From Streptomyces albicerus (GTDB taxonomy: Bacteria > Actinomycetota > Actinomycetes > Streptomycetales > Streptomycetaceae), in contig NZ_VWMY01000021.1 of the NCBI RefSeq assembly GCF_008905045.1, positions 107,853 to 171,852 of the forward strand: a stretch of DNA of 64,000 nucleotides. The letters run 5' to 3'. The translations under genes were made by a program, and so were the position numbers. Numbering within the stretch: position 1 is the stretch's first letter; each line of letters starts with the position of its first letter. Of this stretch, positions 17,131 to 25,176 are shown one piece after another. A model generated the notes under the pieces. That model saw nothing but the letters and a program-made list of their open reading frames with translations. It was not told where the DNA came from and searched no databases.

Positions 17131-17316
17131 GGTGGGCCTGGGCTGGCATGTGTGGGTGGGATGACCGGGGTGAGTGGGGGAACGGCCTGGACGGCCTTGT
17201 CCTCAAGCGCTGGACGGGCTGGGTGGGCCCGGGCTGGCATGTGTGGGTGGGATGACCGGGGTGAGTGGGGAAGCGGCCTGGACGGCCTCGTCCTCAAGCG
17301 CCGGACACGGTGGGTA
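17101..17316 (+). repeat. Tandem repeat, 91-bp unit, two copies plus a partial third
   Basis: Units begin at 17101, 17192 and 17283 with CGGCCT(T/C)GTCCTCAAGCG. The first two are near identical through GGCATGTGTGGGTGGGATGA; the third is cut short at about 17316. The region 17009-17422 otherwise contains no gene; open frames across it are products of the repeats. Confidence 0.85.
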
Positions 17317-17422
17317 TGCCTGGACTGGGGTTCAAAAGTTCAGCCCCCCGGGTCGCGGTAATCGCGGGGCGGAAAGCGATTTGCGCTGGTCGGCGGTGGT
17401 GACGTAGTGTTCAGTTCATCGA

Positions 17423-17496
17423 CGCGGGGTGGAGCAGCTCGGTAGCTCGCTGGGCTCATAACCCAGAGGTCGCAGGTTCAAATCCTGTCCCCGCTA
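17423..17496 (+). tRNA. tRNA-fMet (CAT), copy 2
   Basis: Identical in all 74 bases to the copy at 14890-14963, with the same C1-U72 mismatch and GGG/CCC anticodon-stem pairs that mark an initiator tRNA. Identity continues for a few bases downstream (CTGAAG) and then ends. Confidence 0.97.
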
Positions 17497-17503
17497 CTGA
17501 AGG

Positions 17504-17538
17504 CCGAAGGCCCGGAACCAATGGTTCCGGGCCTTCGG
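17504..17538 (+). terminator. Hairpin after tRNA-fMet copy 2
   Basis: A 17-base inverted repeat (17504-17520 with 17522-17538) starts 8 bases after the tRNA. Its sequence differs from the hairpin after copy 1, so only position and form are conserved. Confidence 0.8.
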
Positions 17539-17553
17539 TGTGTCTCCGTGTCC

Positions 17554-17707
17554 GCGGGATGCCGAAAGCCCAGCGGGATGTTGAAAGTCCGGCGGAACGC
17601 CAAAGCCCGGCGGAACGCCAAAGCCCGGCGGAACGCTGAAGGGTCGGCGGAACGCTGAAAGGTCGGCCGGGATGTCGAAGGTCGGCCGGGATGCTGAAAG
17701 CCCCGGC
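17554..17707 (+). repeat. Degenerate tandem array of 18-20 bp units
   Basis: About eight head-to-tail units of the form GCGG(A/G)A(C/T)GC(C/T)(A/G)AAGCCCG. Two central units are identical and the outer ones drift. It lies between the tRNA terminator and the catR terminator, and no coding potential is apparent. Confidence 0.8.
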
Positions 17708-17730
17708 ATCCCATGGAGGCCGGGGCTTCA
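17697..17730 (-). terminator. Terminator downstream of catR
   Basis: AGCCCCGGC at 17699-17707 pairs with GCCGGGGCT at 17719-17727, flanked by further partial pairing. It lies 15 bp after the catR stop. Confidence 0.7.
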
Positions 17731-17744
17731 GAAGGTCGTGCTGG

Positions 17745-18161
17745 TCAGGCGGCGGCGCAGTTCGGGCAGACTCCGCGGTATGTCACCTCGACGTCCGAGA
17801 CTGTGAAGCCGAAGCGCTCGGAGTCGGGGAGGTCCGCGAGCGGGTTGCCGCTCGGGTGGACGTCGCGGATGGCGCCGCACTGGGCGCAGACCAGGTGGTG
17901 GTGCGGACGGTGCGCGTTCGGGTCGTACCGCTTCGCGCGCTTGTCCGTGGCGACTTCCAGCACCTCGCCGAGCGAGACCAGCTCACCCAGCGTGTTGTAG
18001 ACGGTCGCCCGGGAGATCTCGGGCAGCTTGGCGACGGCCCGGGAATGGACCTCGTCGGCCGTCAGGTGGACGTGATCGCCGTCGAGGACCTCGGCGACGA
18101 CACGCCGCTGCGCGGTCATACGCCAGCCGCGTCCGCGCAGTCGTTCCAACAGGTCACTCAT
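17745..18161 (-). CDS. catR: Fur-family peroxide-responsive repressor CatR
   Basis: A 138-residue Fur/PerR-type protein. Residues 1-80 form the winged helix (MTAQRRVVAEVL and EISRATVYNTL). The metal-binding half has HRPHHHLVCAQCG (84-96) and CPNC (132-135), giving two CXXC pairs for structural zinc, plus histidines for the regulatory metal. Such proteins sense hydrogen peroxide through metal-catalysed histidine oxidation and then release catalase promoters. The gene is divergent from a monofunctional catalase gene, and the shared region holds a perfect PerR-type palindrome. The assignment to CatR rather than another Fur paralogue rests on this context. The ATG at 18161 was chosen for family length; the open frame further upstream enters the catalase gene. 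Confidence 0.9.
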   Translation of the reverse strand: MSDLLERLRGRGWRMTAQRRVVAEVLDGDHVHLTADEVHSRAVAKLPEISRATVYNTLGELVSLGEVLEVATDKRAKRYDPNAHRPHHHLVCAQCGAIRDVHPSGNPLADLPDSERFGFTVSDVEVTYRGVCPNCAAA

Positions 18162-18226
18162 GCAGACCAGCTTAACAGCAAGTGGACCAGAATCCGAACA
18201 GGTGTGACTTTGGAGCTGTACTTGAC

Positions 18227-18241
18227 TTAGACATTGTCTAA
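18227..18241. promoter_or_regulatory. PerR/CatR-type operator (7-1-7 palindrome)
   Basis: TTAGACATTGTCTAA is a perfect 7-1-7 inverted repeat centred on 18234, the form used by Fur/PerR repressors. It overlaps a TTGACT -35-like element at 18223-18228, about 80 bp before the catalase start, so binding should block catalase transcription and possibly catR itself. Confidence 0.8.
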
Positions 18242-18305
18242 TGTAGGATCGAGCTCGACATTGGCCAAGGGACAGGAACGGCCAGGGATGACGCAGGAGG
18301 CGCAC

Positions 18306-19760
18306 GTGACGCAGGGACCGCTTACGACGGAGGCCGGCGCGCCGGTGGCCGACAACCAGAACAGCGAGACCGCAGGCGTCGGCGGCCCGGTTCTCGTCCA
18401 GGACCAGCTTCTGCTCGAGAAGCTCGCCCACTTCAACCGCGAGCGCATCCCGGAGCGTGTCGTGCACGCCCGTGGTGCCGGTGCCTACGGCACCTTCACG
18501 GTCACAGCCGATGTCACCCGGTACACGCGTGCCGCGTTTCTCTCCGGGGTCGGCAAGCAGACCGAGACCTTCCTGCGCTTCTCCACCGTGGCCGGCAACC
18601 TGGGCTCCGCGGACGCAGTCCGTGACCCGCGCGGCTGGGCGCTGAAGTTCTACACCGAGGAGGGCAACTACGACCTCGTCGGCAACAACACCCCGGTGTT
18701 CTTCGTCAAGGACGCCATCAAGTTCCCCGACTTCATCCACACCCAGAAGCGCGACCCGTACACGGGCTCGCAGGAAGCCGACAACGTGTGGGACTTCTGG
18801 GGCCTCAGCCCCGAGTCGACACACCAGGTGACCTGGCTGTTCGGTGACCGCGGCATCCCCGCCTCGTACCGCCACATGAACGGGTACGGCTCGCACACCT
18901 ACCAGTGGAACAACGAGGCCGGCGAGGTCTTCTGGGTCAAGTACCACTTCAAGACCGACCAGGGCATCAGGAACCTGACCTCGGAAGAGGCCGCGAGGAT
19001 CGCCGGTGAGGACCCCGACTCCCACCAGCGCGACCTGCGTGAGGCCATCGAGCGCGGTGAGTTCCCGACCTGGACCGTGCAGGTGCAGATCATGCCGGCG
19101 GCCGACGCGGCGACATACCGCTTCAACCCGTTCGACCTCACCAAGGTGTGGCCGCACGAGGACTACCCGCCGATCGAGATCGGCAGGCTGGAGCTCAACC
19201 GCAATCCGGAGAACGTCTTCGCCGAGGTCGAGCAGTCCATCTTCAGCCCCGCGCACTTCGTGCCGGGTATCGGGCCGTCGCCCGACAAGATGCTCCAGGG
19301 ACGCCTCTTCGCGTACGGCGACGCCCACCGCTACCGCGTCGGCATCAACGCCGACCACCTGCCGGTGAACCGTCCGCACGCCACCGAGGCGCGTACGAAC
19401 TCCCGTGACGGCTTCCTGTACGACGGCCGCCACAAGGGCGCGAAGAACTACGAGCCGAACAGCTTCGGCGGCCCGTTCCAGACGGACAGGCCGCTGTGGC
19501 AGTCGACCGCGAACTTCGCGGCCGGCACCGGCAACCACGAGGCCCCGGTCCACTCCGAGGACAACGACTTCGTGCAGGCGGGCAACCTCTACCGCCTGAT
19601 GTCCGAGGGCGAGAAGGGCCGTCTGATCGACAATCTGGCGGGCTTCATCGCCAAGGTCTCGCGCGACGACATCGCCGAGCGCGCGATCGACAACTTCCGT
19701 CAGGCCGACGGAGACTTCGGCAAGCGGCTGGAAGCCGCGGTCCAGGCCCTGCGCGGCTGA
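18306..19760 (+). CDS. catA: Monofunctional haem catalase
   Basis: A 484-residue clade-3 small-subunit catalase, which splits hydrogen peroxide to water and oxygen. The distal histidine lies in ERVVHARGAGAYGTF (about residue 54), the active-site asparagine in DLVGNNTPVFF, and the proximal haem tyrosine in RLFAYGDAHRYR (about 337). The sequence is full length with no damage. The start is taken as GTG at 18306 because a perfect AGGAGG lies 5 bases upstream; ATG at 18288 is the alternative. It is transcribed divergently from catR behind a PerR-type palindrome, and a 14-bp hairpin follows. The gene symbol is by analogy with the CatR-controlled vegetative catalase. Confidence 0.93.
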   Translation: MTQGPLTTEAGAPVADNQNSETAGVGGPVLVQDQLLLEKLAHFNRERIPERVVHARGAGAYGTFTVTADVTRYTRAAFLSGVGKQTETFLRFSTVAGNLGSADAVRDPRGWALKFYTEEGNYDLVGNNTPVFFVKDAIKFPDFIHTQKRDPYTGSQEADNVWDFWGLSPESTHQVTWLFGDRGIPASYRHMNGYGSHTYQWNNEAGEVFWVKYHFKTDQGIRNLTSEEAARIAGEDPDSHQRDLREAIERGEFPTWTVQVQIMPAADAATYRFNPFDLTKVWPHEDYPPIEIGRLELNRNPENVFAEVEQSIFSPAHFVPGIGPSPDKMLQGRLFAYGDAHRYRVGINADHLPVNRPHATEARTNSRDGFLYDGRHKGAKNYEPNSFGGPFQTDRPLWQSTANFAAGTGNHEAPVHSEDNDFVQAGNLYRLMSEGEKGRLIDNLAGFIAKVSRDDIAERAIDNFRQADGDFGKRLEAAVQALRG

Positions 19761-19790
19761 CACCAGCACTGGAACGCTTGCCGTCGAGAG

Positions 19791-19825
19791 CGGGCCGGAT
19801 CTCCCCGTACCGGAGATCCGGCCCG
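19791..19825 (+). terminator. Catalase terminator
   Basis: A perfect 14-bp stem (19791-19804 with 19812-19825) around a 7-base loop, followed by GTTTGCC. It begins 30 bp after the catalase stop. Confidence 0.85.
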
Positions 19826-19876
19826 TTCGTTTGCCAAGCCGCTAGGCGATAAGGCGTTTTCCAAGCCGCTACGCGA

Positions 19877-20269
19877 TCAGGCCGGGGCGTGCTGTCGCAG
19901 TGGCGCCCAGCAGCGGATGATGTCGCGGACCGAGACGATGCCCACGGGCTCCTCGTGGTCCAGCACGATGAGGTGGCGGAAGCCGCCGTGGGACATGGTC
20001 AGAGCGGCCTCCTCCAGTGTCCAGGTCGGGGCGGCGAACACCACGTCGGTGGTCGTGTGGGCGTGTGCCCGCTCGGCGTCCGGGTTCTGTCCCAGGCCGA
20101 CGGAGTTGAGGATGTCGCGCTCGGTGAGGATGCCGAGCCCGCTGTCGTCGGGGTCGAGTACCACGGCCGCGCCTACGCGGCGCGCGGACATCAGCGCGGC
20201 GGCCTGCCGGAGGGTGTGAGCGGGCCCGATGGTGAGGACCACCGTGCTCATGGCGTCGCGGACGAGCAT
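19877..20269 (-). CDS. CBS-domain pair protein
   Basis: A 130-residue protein consisting of two CBS motifs and nothing else: MLVRDAMSTVVLTIGP...GILTERDIL and TTDVVFAAPTWTLEEAALTMSHGGFRHLIVLD...GIVSVRDII. Such pairs form a Bateman module that binds adenosine-containing ligands and senses energy state. No attached catalytic domain is present, so it probably acts on a partner. The start is ATG at 20269, 11 bases after AGGAGG; a GTG at 20281 lies too close to that site. The catalase terminator lies just downstream of it on the convergent side. Streptomyces carry many such stand-alone CBS proteins. Confidence 0.85.
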   Translation of the reverse strand: MLVRDAMSTVVLTIGPAHTLRQAAALMSARRVGAAVVLDPDDSGLGILTERDILNSVGLGQNPDAERAHAHTTTDVVFAAPTWTLEEAALTMSHGGFRHLIVLDHEEPVGIVSVRDIIRCWAPLRQHAPA

Positions 20270-20459
20270 GGACGGAGCCACCTCCTACGAATCCCGCTTG
20301 CGCAAGGATTCACAAGTTCACAAGTGGGGGGACTCTCAGAGTCGCAGTTAAAGGGAGGGTCAACAAGAGGGCGCGTGCGGACGGTTTGGGGGGCGCGTTC
20401 TTCCGGTTAGTGCCCCGGATGTCTCATCGGCGCCGGTTTGGGAGCCGCCTCAGTACCGG

Positions 20460-21260
20460 CTAGTACCGCTGGTTCAGATATCCCAGCAGCTCGTCGTGGA
20501 GCAGGCCGTTCGACGCCGCCGCGTTGCCGCTGTGCGGGCCCGGGCGGCCGTCGAGGCCGGTGAAGGTGCCGCCCGCCTCGGTCACGACGATCGCGTTCGC
20601 CGCCATGTCCCACAGCGACAGCTCGGGCTCCGCGCAGATGTCGACCGAGCCCTCCGCGACCATCATGTACGGCCAGAAATCGCCGTACGCGCGCGTGCGC
20701 CACACTTCCTTGGTCAGGTCCAGGAAGCCGCCGAGCAGGCTGCGCTCCTCCCAGCCGCTGAGCGAGGAGTACGCGAAGGAGGCGTCCGACATGCGCGAGA
20801 CACGCGAGACGTGGAGCCGGGTCGCCGACGACAGGCTGCGCCCGCTGAACGCGCCGTGCCCCTTCGCGGCCCACCAGCGGCGGCCCAGCGCGGGCGCGGA
20901 GACGACGCCGACGACAGGCTGGTAGCCGCCCTCGCCCGCCTCCATCAGGGAGATCAGCGTGGCCCAGACGGGCACACCGCGTACGTAGTTCTTGGTGCCG
21001 TCGATGGGGTCGATCACCCAGCGGCGGGGGCCCGTGCCCTCGATGCCGTACTCCTCGCCGAGGACTGCGTCGCGTGGTCGTGCCCGCTGGAGATGGCCGC
21101 GGATCAGCTCCTCGGCGGACTTGTCCGCCTCGCTCACCGGGGTCATGTCCGGTTTGGTCTCGACCTTGAGGTCGAGCGCCTTGAACCGGTCCATCGTCGC
21201 GGCGTCGGCGGCGTCCGCCAGGACATGGGCGAGGCGCAGGTCATCGCGATAGTCGGGCAT
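20460..21260 (-). CDS. hisN: Histidinol-phosphatase, inositol-monophosphatase fold (HisN)
   Basis: A 266-residue member of the IMPase superfamily. Metal and phosphate site motifs are visible: VLGEEYG, the WVIDPIDGTKNYVRG motif near residue 80, and ELSLWDMAANAIVVTEAGG near 205-225. From memory, the orthologous S. coelicolor gene in this neighbourhood was shown to encode histidinol-phosphate phosphatase, the penultimate step of histidine synthesis; that is why hisN is preferred over inositol monophosphatase. The start is ATG at 21260; the longer frame upstream runs through repeat sequence. It is divergent from the TetR-type gene. Confidence 0.85.
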   Translation of the reverse strand: MPDYRDDLRLAHVLADAADAATMDRFKALDLKVETKPDMTPVSEADKSAEELIRGHLQRARPRDAVLGEEYGIEGTGPRRWVIDPIDGTKNYVRGVPVWATLISLMEAGEGGYQPVVGVVSAPALGRRWWAAKGHGAFSGRSLSSATRLHVSRVSRMSDASFAYSSLSGWEERSLLGGFLDLTKEVWRTRAYGDFWPYMMVAEGSVDICAEPELSLWDMAANAIVVTEAGGTFTGLDGRPGPHSGNAAASNGLLHDELLGYLNQRY

Positions 21261-21309
21261 GAGCGAACCGTATCTTCCGGGCCCCTCCGCGGGAAACGGG
21301 GGGAAGAAC

Positions 21310-21405
21310 CGGGGTTGTGCAGAAACTGCGGGCCGTCTGTGGCTTTGTCGCGCCGCGGCGGAGCCGCACATCGGCACAGCCCCGCGCCCCTGAAGGGGCG
21401 CCCTC
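21310..21405 (+). repeat. Dispersed intergenic repeat, family B, copy 1
   Basis: Carries the family signature TGTCGCGCCGCGGCGGAGCC, then ACAGCCCCGCGCCCCTGA and a GGGGCGCC tail. It lies between hisN and the TetR gene. Copies recur at 25.1, 47.7, 56.6 and 62.7 kb. Confidence 0.65.
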
Positions 21406-21504
21406 AAGGGTGCCGGCGCCCCTCGGTGCCGCCGCGAACCCTTGACAGTGCCCCCGTGCGCGTCAACTCTGAAGCGCAGAGCCGATCGCCCCAGGGAGGC
21501 GATG

Positions 21505-22116
21505 ATGCCTGCAGCGCGGGAATCCCTACTGGACGCCGCGTACACGGCGCTCGGACGCCGTCCGTGGTCCGCAGTGCGGATGGTCGACGTGGCCGCCGTG
21601 GCCGGGGTGTCCCGGCAGACGCTCTACAACGAGTTCGGGAGCAAGGATGGGCTCGCGCGGGCGCTCGTACGGCGGGAGGCCGACGCCTATCTCGCGGGGG
21701 TGGAGCGGGCTCTGGTGAGTCATGCGGAGCCGCGGGAGCGGTTGGCCGCGGCGGCGGAGTGGACGGTGGCCGCGGCTCGGGGGAACACGCTGGTGCGGGC
21801 GATGCTCACGGGGTGCTGGGGTGAGAGGTTGCCCTCTCCCACCTTGTCCGCCGTGCCGTCGTCCTCCGCCGTGCCGGCTCAGCGTCGGGCTGATGGGCCG
21901 TTGCCCTCGCCCGGTGACTTCGTGGCGCTCGTGCGGGATCGGGCCGTTGCCTCGCTGAGTGTGCCCGGGACGTCCAAGACCGAGTCCGCGGAGTTGGCGC
22001 GGGCCTGTGAGCTTGTGGTGCGGCTGGGGGTGTCTTGTGTGCTTGCCCCTGCCGGGGAGGGGGGTGCGGCGGGGCTCGTTCGGGACGCTCTGGCGACTGT
22101 GCGTTCTGTGGCGTGA
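21505..22116 (+). CDS. TetR family transcriptional regulator
   Basis: A protein of about 203 residues with a clear N-terminal TetR helix-turn-helix: ESLLDAAYTALGRRPWSAVRMVDVAAVAGVSRQTLYNEFGSKDGLARAL. The C-terminal ligand-binding half is poorly conserved, as usual, and Ala/Val/Ser-rich. The ATG at 21505 has GGGAGG 5 bases upstream; the ATG at 21502 is too near. Codon choice becomes less strictly G/C-ending toward the 3' end. It is divergent from hisN and convergent with an SMR transporter gene 87 bp downstream, which makes that transporter a possible but unproven target. Confidence 0.85.
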   Translation: MPAARESLLDAAYTALGRRPWSAVRMVDVAAVAGVSRQTLYNEFGSKDGLARALVRREADAYLAGVERALVSHAEPRERLAAAAEWTVAAARGNTLVRAMLTGCWGERLPSPTLSAVPSSSAVPAQRRADGPLPSPGDFVALVRDRAVASLSVPGTSKTESAELARACELVVRLGVSCVLAPAGEGGAAGLVRDALATVRSVA

Positions 22117-22203
22117 CCGCGGCTGCGGGTGGGAGTGGGCGGGTGCCCACAGACCACTGGCCTGCTGCCTGCCGCTCCCACAGACCGACCGCCGACCGGC
22201 CCC

Positions 22204-22527
22204 TCAGTGGGACGAGCCCGACAGCTGCAAGCCGATGACTCCCACGATCACCAGGGTGATCGAGACGATCTTCAGGGTGGAGACCAGGTCGCCCAGGAAG
22301 ATCATGCCGTAGATGGCGGTGCCCGCGGCGCCGATACCTGTCCAGACCGCGTAGGCGGGGCCCACGTCGAGTTTCCTCAGGGCCAGGGTGAGGAGGCCGA
22401 AGCTGCCCAGGGCGAAGATGCAGAAGGCCACCGTGGGCCACAGTCTCGTGAAGCCGTGGGAAAGCTTGAGGCAGACGGCGAAACCCGTCTCCAGGAGCCC
22501 CGCCACGACAACCAGCAGCCACGCCAT
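22204..22527 (-). CDS. Small multidrug resistance (SMR) family transporter, SugE/Gdx-like
   Basis: A 107-residue, four-helix membrane protein. The essential glutamate lies in the first helix (VVAGLLETGFAVCLKLS), and YAVWTGIGAAGTAIYG in the third helix is the pattern typical of the SugE/Gdx branch, whose studied members export guanidinium in exchange for protons. It should act as an antiparallel homodimer or with a partner, but no second SMR gene is adjacent. The start is ATG at 22527, with GGGAGG 7 bases upstream. The roughly 100 bp upstream show no recognisable guanidine riboswitch. It may be read through from the aroA-rsgA operon behind it. Confidence 0.88.
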   Translation of the reverse strand: MAWLLVVVAGLLETGFAVCLKLSHGFTRLWPTVAFCIFALGSFGLLTLALRKLDVGPAYAVWTGIGAAGTAIYGMIFLGDLVSTLKIVSITLVIVGVIGLQLSGSSH

Positions 22528-22633
22528 GTGATGTCCTCCCACGCTCCGTGACCGCTTCGTCTCGCTTGGATCAGGCTTGGTGCGATTATGCCTTTACCGT
22601 CGTGGCAGGGATGCAAACAACACTGAGGTCATG

Positions 22634-23644
22634 TCAGTCGCCTTCGCGTCGTTCGCGTGTGGCCAGCAGCCGGCGCAGCGAGTAGAGCCGCGCCGGATCC
22701 GCGTGGCCCTCGGCTACCCAGTCGTCCAGGGCGCAGTCCGGCTCGTCGTGACTGCACGCGCGCGGACAGCCCTCGGTGCCGGGTTCCAGATCGGGGAAGG
22801 CGTGGATGACGCGGGACGGGTCGACGTGGTGCAGGCCGAAGGACCGTAGGCCCGGGGTGTCGATCACCCAACCGTCGTTGTCCGGCAGGGGGATCGCGCG
22901 CGCCGACGTGGTGGTGTGCCGTCCGCGGCCCGTGACGGCGTTGACGACGCCGGTGCTCCGCCGCCGCTCCAGCGACACGAGCGCGTTGACCAGCGTCGTC
23001 TTGCCGACGCCCGAGTGCCCCACGAACGCGGTCGTCTTGCCGTCGAGCTGCTTGCGTACGCGGGCCACGGCCTCGCCGCTCTCCAGCTCCTCGCGGCTCG
23101 TCACGACGTACGGAACGCCCAACGCCCCGTACAGCTCGAGGAGTTCGTCGGGTGAGGCCAGGTCCGACTTCGTCAACACCAGCAGGGGATCCAGGCCGCC
23201 GTCGTACGCGGCGACCAGGCAGCGGTCGATCAGGCGCGGGCGCGGCTCCGGGTCGGCGAGGGCCGTGACGATGGCCAACTGGTCGGCGTTGGCGACGACC
23301 ACGCGCTCGTACGGATCGTCGTCGTCGGCCGTGCGGCGCAGGACGGAGGTACGCGGCTCGATACGGACGATCCGGGCGAGCGTGTCCTTCTGGCCGGACA
23401 GGTCGCCGATGATGGCCACCCGGTCGCCCACGACGGCGGCCTTGCGGCCCAGTTCGCGGGCCTTCATCGCCATCACGACACGGTCCTCGACGAGGCAGGT
23501 CAGTCGGCCCCGGTCGACGGTGAGGACCACGCCCTCGACCGCCTCCTCGTGCTTGGGGCGGATGTTCGTACGCGGCCGGTTGCCCTTGCGGTTCGGGCGC
23601 TGGCGGATGTCGTCCTCGTCGGTGTTCTTGCCGTATCGGCGCAT
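22634..23644 (-). CDS. rsgA: Ribosome small-subunit GTPase A
   Basis: A 336-residue circularly permuted GTPase. The order is an N-terminal OB-like domain, then G4 (TKSDL), P-loop G1 (GHSGVGKTTLVN, about residues 200-211), then G3 (DTPGLRSF), then a C-terminal zinc finger with CPRACSHDEPDCAL. RsgA helps final maturation of the 30S subunit. The first 35 residues are basic and probably bind RNA. The start is ATG at 23644. It follows aroA with 16 bp between them on the same strand, so the pair is an operon. Confidence 0.95.
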   Translation of the reverse strand: MRRYGKNTDEDDIRQRPNRKGNRPRTNIRPKHEEAVEGVVLTVDRGRLTCLVEDRVVMAMKARELGRKAAVVGDRVAIIGDLSGQKDTLARIVRIEPRTSVLRRTADDDDPYERVVVANADQLAIVTALADPEPRPRLIDRCLVAAYDGGLDPLLVLTKSDLASPDELLELYGALGVPYVVTSREELESGEAVARVRKQLDGKTTAFVGHSGVGKTTLVNALVSLERRRSTGVVNAVTGRGRHTTTSARAIPLPDNDGWVIDTPGLRSFGLHHVDPSRVIHAFPDLEPGTEGCPRACSHDEPDCALDDWVAEGHADPARLYSLRRLLATRERREGD

Positions 23645-23660
23645 GATCCCGGTCCGCCCG

Positions 23661-24977
23661 TCAGTTCCCGAGCATTCCGGTCCACAGATCGGGGAAGTCC
23701 GGCAGGGTCTTCGCCGTCGTCGCCACGTTCTCGATCCGTACGCCGTCGACCGCGAGGCCGATGATCGCGCCCGCGGTGGCCATGCGGTGGTCGTCGTAGG
23801 TGTGGAAGGTGCCGCCGTGCAGCGGGCGCGGGCGGATGTGGAGGCCGTCGGCCGTCTCGGTGACGTCGCCGCCGAGTTCGTTGATCTCCTTGGTGAGCGC
23901 GGCCAGCCGGTCCGTCTCGTGCAGCCGCAGATGGGCCACACCGCGCAGCGTCGAGGGGGAGTCGGCGAGAGCCGCGACCGCCGCGATGCCGGGGGTCAGC
24001 TCACCGACCTCGCCCAGGTCCACCTCGATGCCGTGGATCGAGCCGGAGCCGGTGAACTGGAGGCCCCGGTCGGTCAGTTCGCAGGAACCGCCCATCTCGG
24101 TGAAGATCTCCCGCAGCCTGTCGCCCGGCTGGGTGGTACGCGCAGGCCAGTCGGGGATGACGACCTTGCCGCCGGTGACCAGGGCGGCCGCCAGGAACGG
24201 CTGGGCGTTCGACAGGTCCGGCTCGACCGTCAGGTCGCGGCCGAGGAGCGCGCCCGGCGTGACCCGCCAGACGTTCGGCTCGCCGCCCGACTCCGGGGTG
24301 TCCACCTGGGCGCCGATCGACCGCAGCATGTCGACCGTCATACGGATGTGCGGCATGGACGGGAGTGTCGAGCCCGTGTGCCGTACCTCGACGCCCTGGT
24401 TGAAACGCGGGCCGGAAAGAAGGAGAGCGCTGACGAACTGGCTGGATGACGACGCGTCGATCTCCACCGGGCCGCCCTCCAGCGCCCCGCTGCCGTGCAC
24501 GGTCAGCGGCAGCGCGCCCCTGCCGTCGTCGTCGATACGGGCGCCGAGGGTGCGCAGGGCGTCGATCACGCCGTTCAGGGGCCGCTCGTACGAACGCGGG
24601 TCGCCGTCGAAGCGGATGGGGCCGTCGGCGAGCGCGGCGACCGGCGGCAGGAAGCGCATCACCGTGCCGGCGTTGCCGACGTCGACCGTGGCCGGGCCGT
24701 GCAGGCCCGAGGGGATGACACGCCATGCCTCGCCGGAGCCGTCGGGGCCGACGCCCTCCTCGATGCCGACGCCCATCGCACGCAGGGCACCGGCCATCAG
24801 GAGGGTGTCGCGGGAGCGCAGCGGGCGACGCAGCCAGCCGGGCTCCGCCGCGAGGGCGGCGAGGACGAGCGCGCGGTTGGTGACCGACTTCGACCCGGGC
24901 ACGTGGACCGTCGCGTCGACGGCTCCGCTCGCGTGCGGGGCGGGCCAGAGGGCGGTGTGCGAGGGGTTAGCGGTCAT
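23661..24977 (-). CDS. aroA: 3-phosphoshikimate 1-carboxyvinyltransferase (EPSP synthase)
   Basis: A 438-residue, full-length EPSP synthase. It joins shikimate-3-phosphate and phosphoenolpyruvate in the shikimate pathway to aromatic amino acids. Conserved motifs in order: PGSKSVTNRALVLAALA (27-43), GNAGTVMRF, SSSSQFVSALLL, a later TTQPGDRLREIF, HETDRLAAL, and DHRMATAGAI near the C-terminus. The start is ATG at 24977; the longer frame upstream enters a dispersed repeat. It is the first gene of an aroA-rsgA operon. The linkage of aroA to rsgA is common in actinobacteria. Confidence 0.96.
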   Translation of the reverse strand: MTANPSHTALWPAPHASGAVDATVHVPGSKSVTNRALVLAALAAEPGWLRRPLRSRDTLLMAGALRAMGVGIEEGVGPDGSGEAWRVIPSGLHGPATVDVGNAGTVMRFLPPVAALADGPIRFDGDPRSYERPLNGVIDALRTLGARIDDDGRGALPLTVHGSGALEGGPVEIDASSSSQFVSALLLSGPRFNQGVEVRHTGSTLPSMPHIRMTVDMLRSIGAQVDTPESGGEPNVWRVTPGALLGRDLTVEPDLSNAQPFLAAALVTGGKVVIPDWPARTTQPGDRLREIFTEMGGSCELTDRGLQFTGSGSIHGIEVDLGEVGELTPGIAAVAALADSPSTLRGVAHLRLHETDRLAALTKEINELGGDVTETADGLHIRPRPLHGGTFHTYDDHRMATAGAIIGLAVDGVRIENVATTAKTLPDFPDLWTGMLGN

Positions 24978-25081
24978 GCGCCCCACTTTAATGGCTGGGG
25001 ATGAGAGGAGATCTTGATCAAAGGCGGCGAAACCCGAACGGAAACGCTCCGCTGGGGGGGGTGCAGTGAGGCCGGTATGGA

Positions 25082-25165
25082 GGGTGCGGGTTCGTTGTGG
25101 CTTGTCGCGCCCCGCGGCGGAGCCGCACAACGACACAGCCCCGCGCCCCTGATGACGCCTGCCCC
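25082..25165 (+). repeat. Dispersed intergenic repeat, family B, copy 2
   Basis: GTCGCGCC-CGCGGCGGAGCCGC-ACAGCCCCGCGCCCCTGA, the closest match to copy 1 at 21.3 kb. It is followed by a hairpin (25152-25158 with 25174-25180) that overlaps the stop codon of the M50 gene and may terminate it. Confidence 0.65.
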
Positions 25166-25176
25166 TTCGGGGCGCG

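Noticed and set aside
17174..17407. Gly/Trp-rich short frames after the Sel1 gene
   Set aside because: They are direct translations of the 91-bp tandem repeat and show no other coding sign.
14890..17496. Integrated element using tRNA-fMet as attachment site
   Set aside because: The duplicate covers the whole tRNA rather than a 3' fragment, and no integrase, excisionase or mobile gene lies between the copies.
22528..22633. Guanidine riboswitch before the SugE/Gdx-like transporter
   Set aside because: The gap is only about 100 bp, and none of the ykkC or mini-ykkC conserved blocks could be found.
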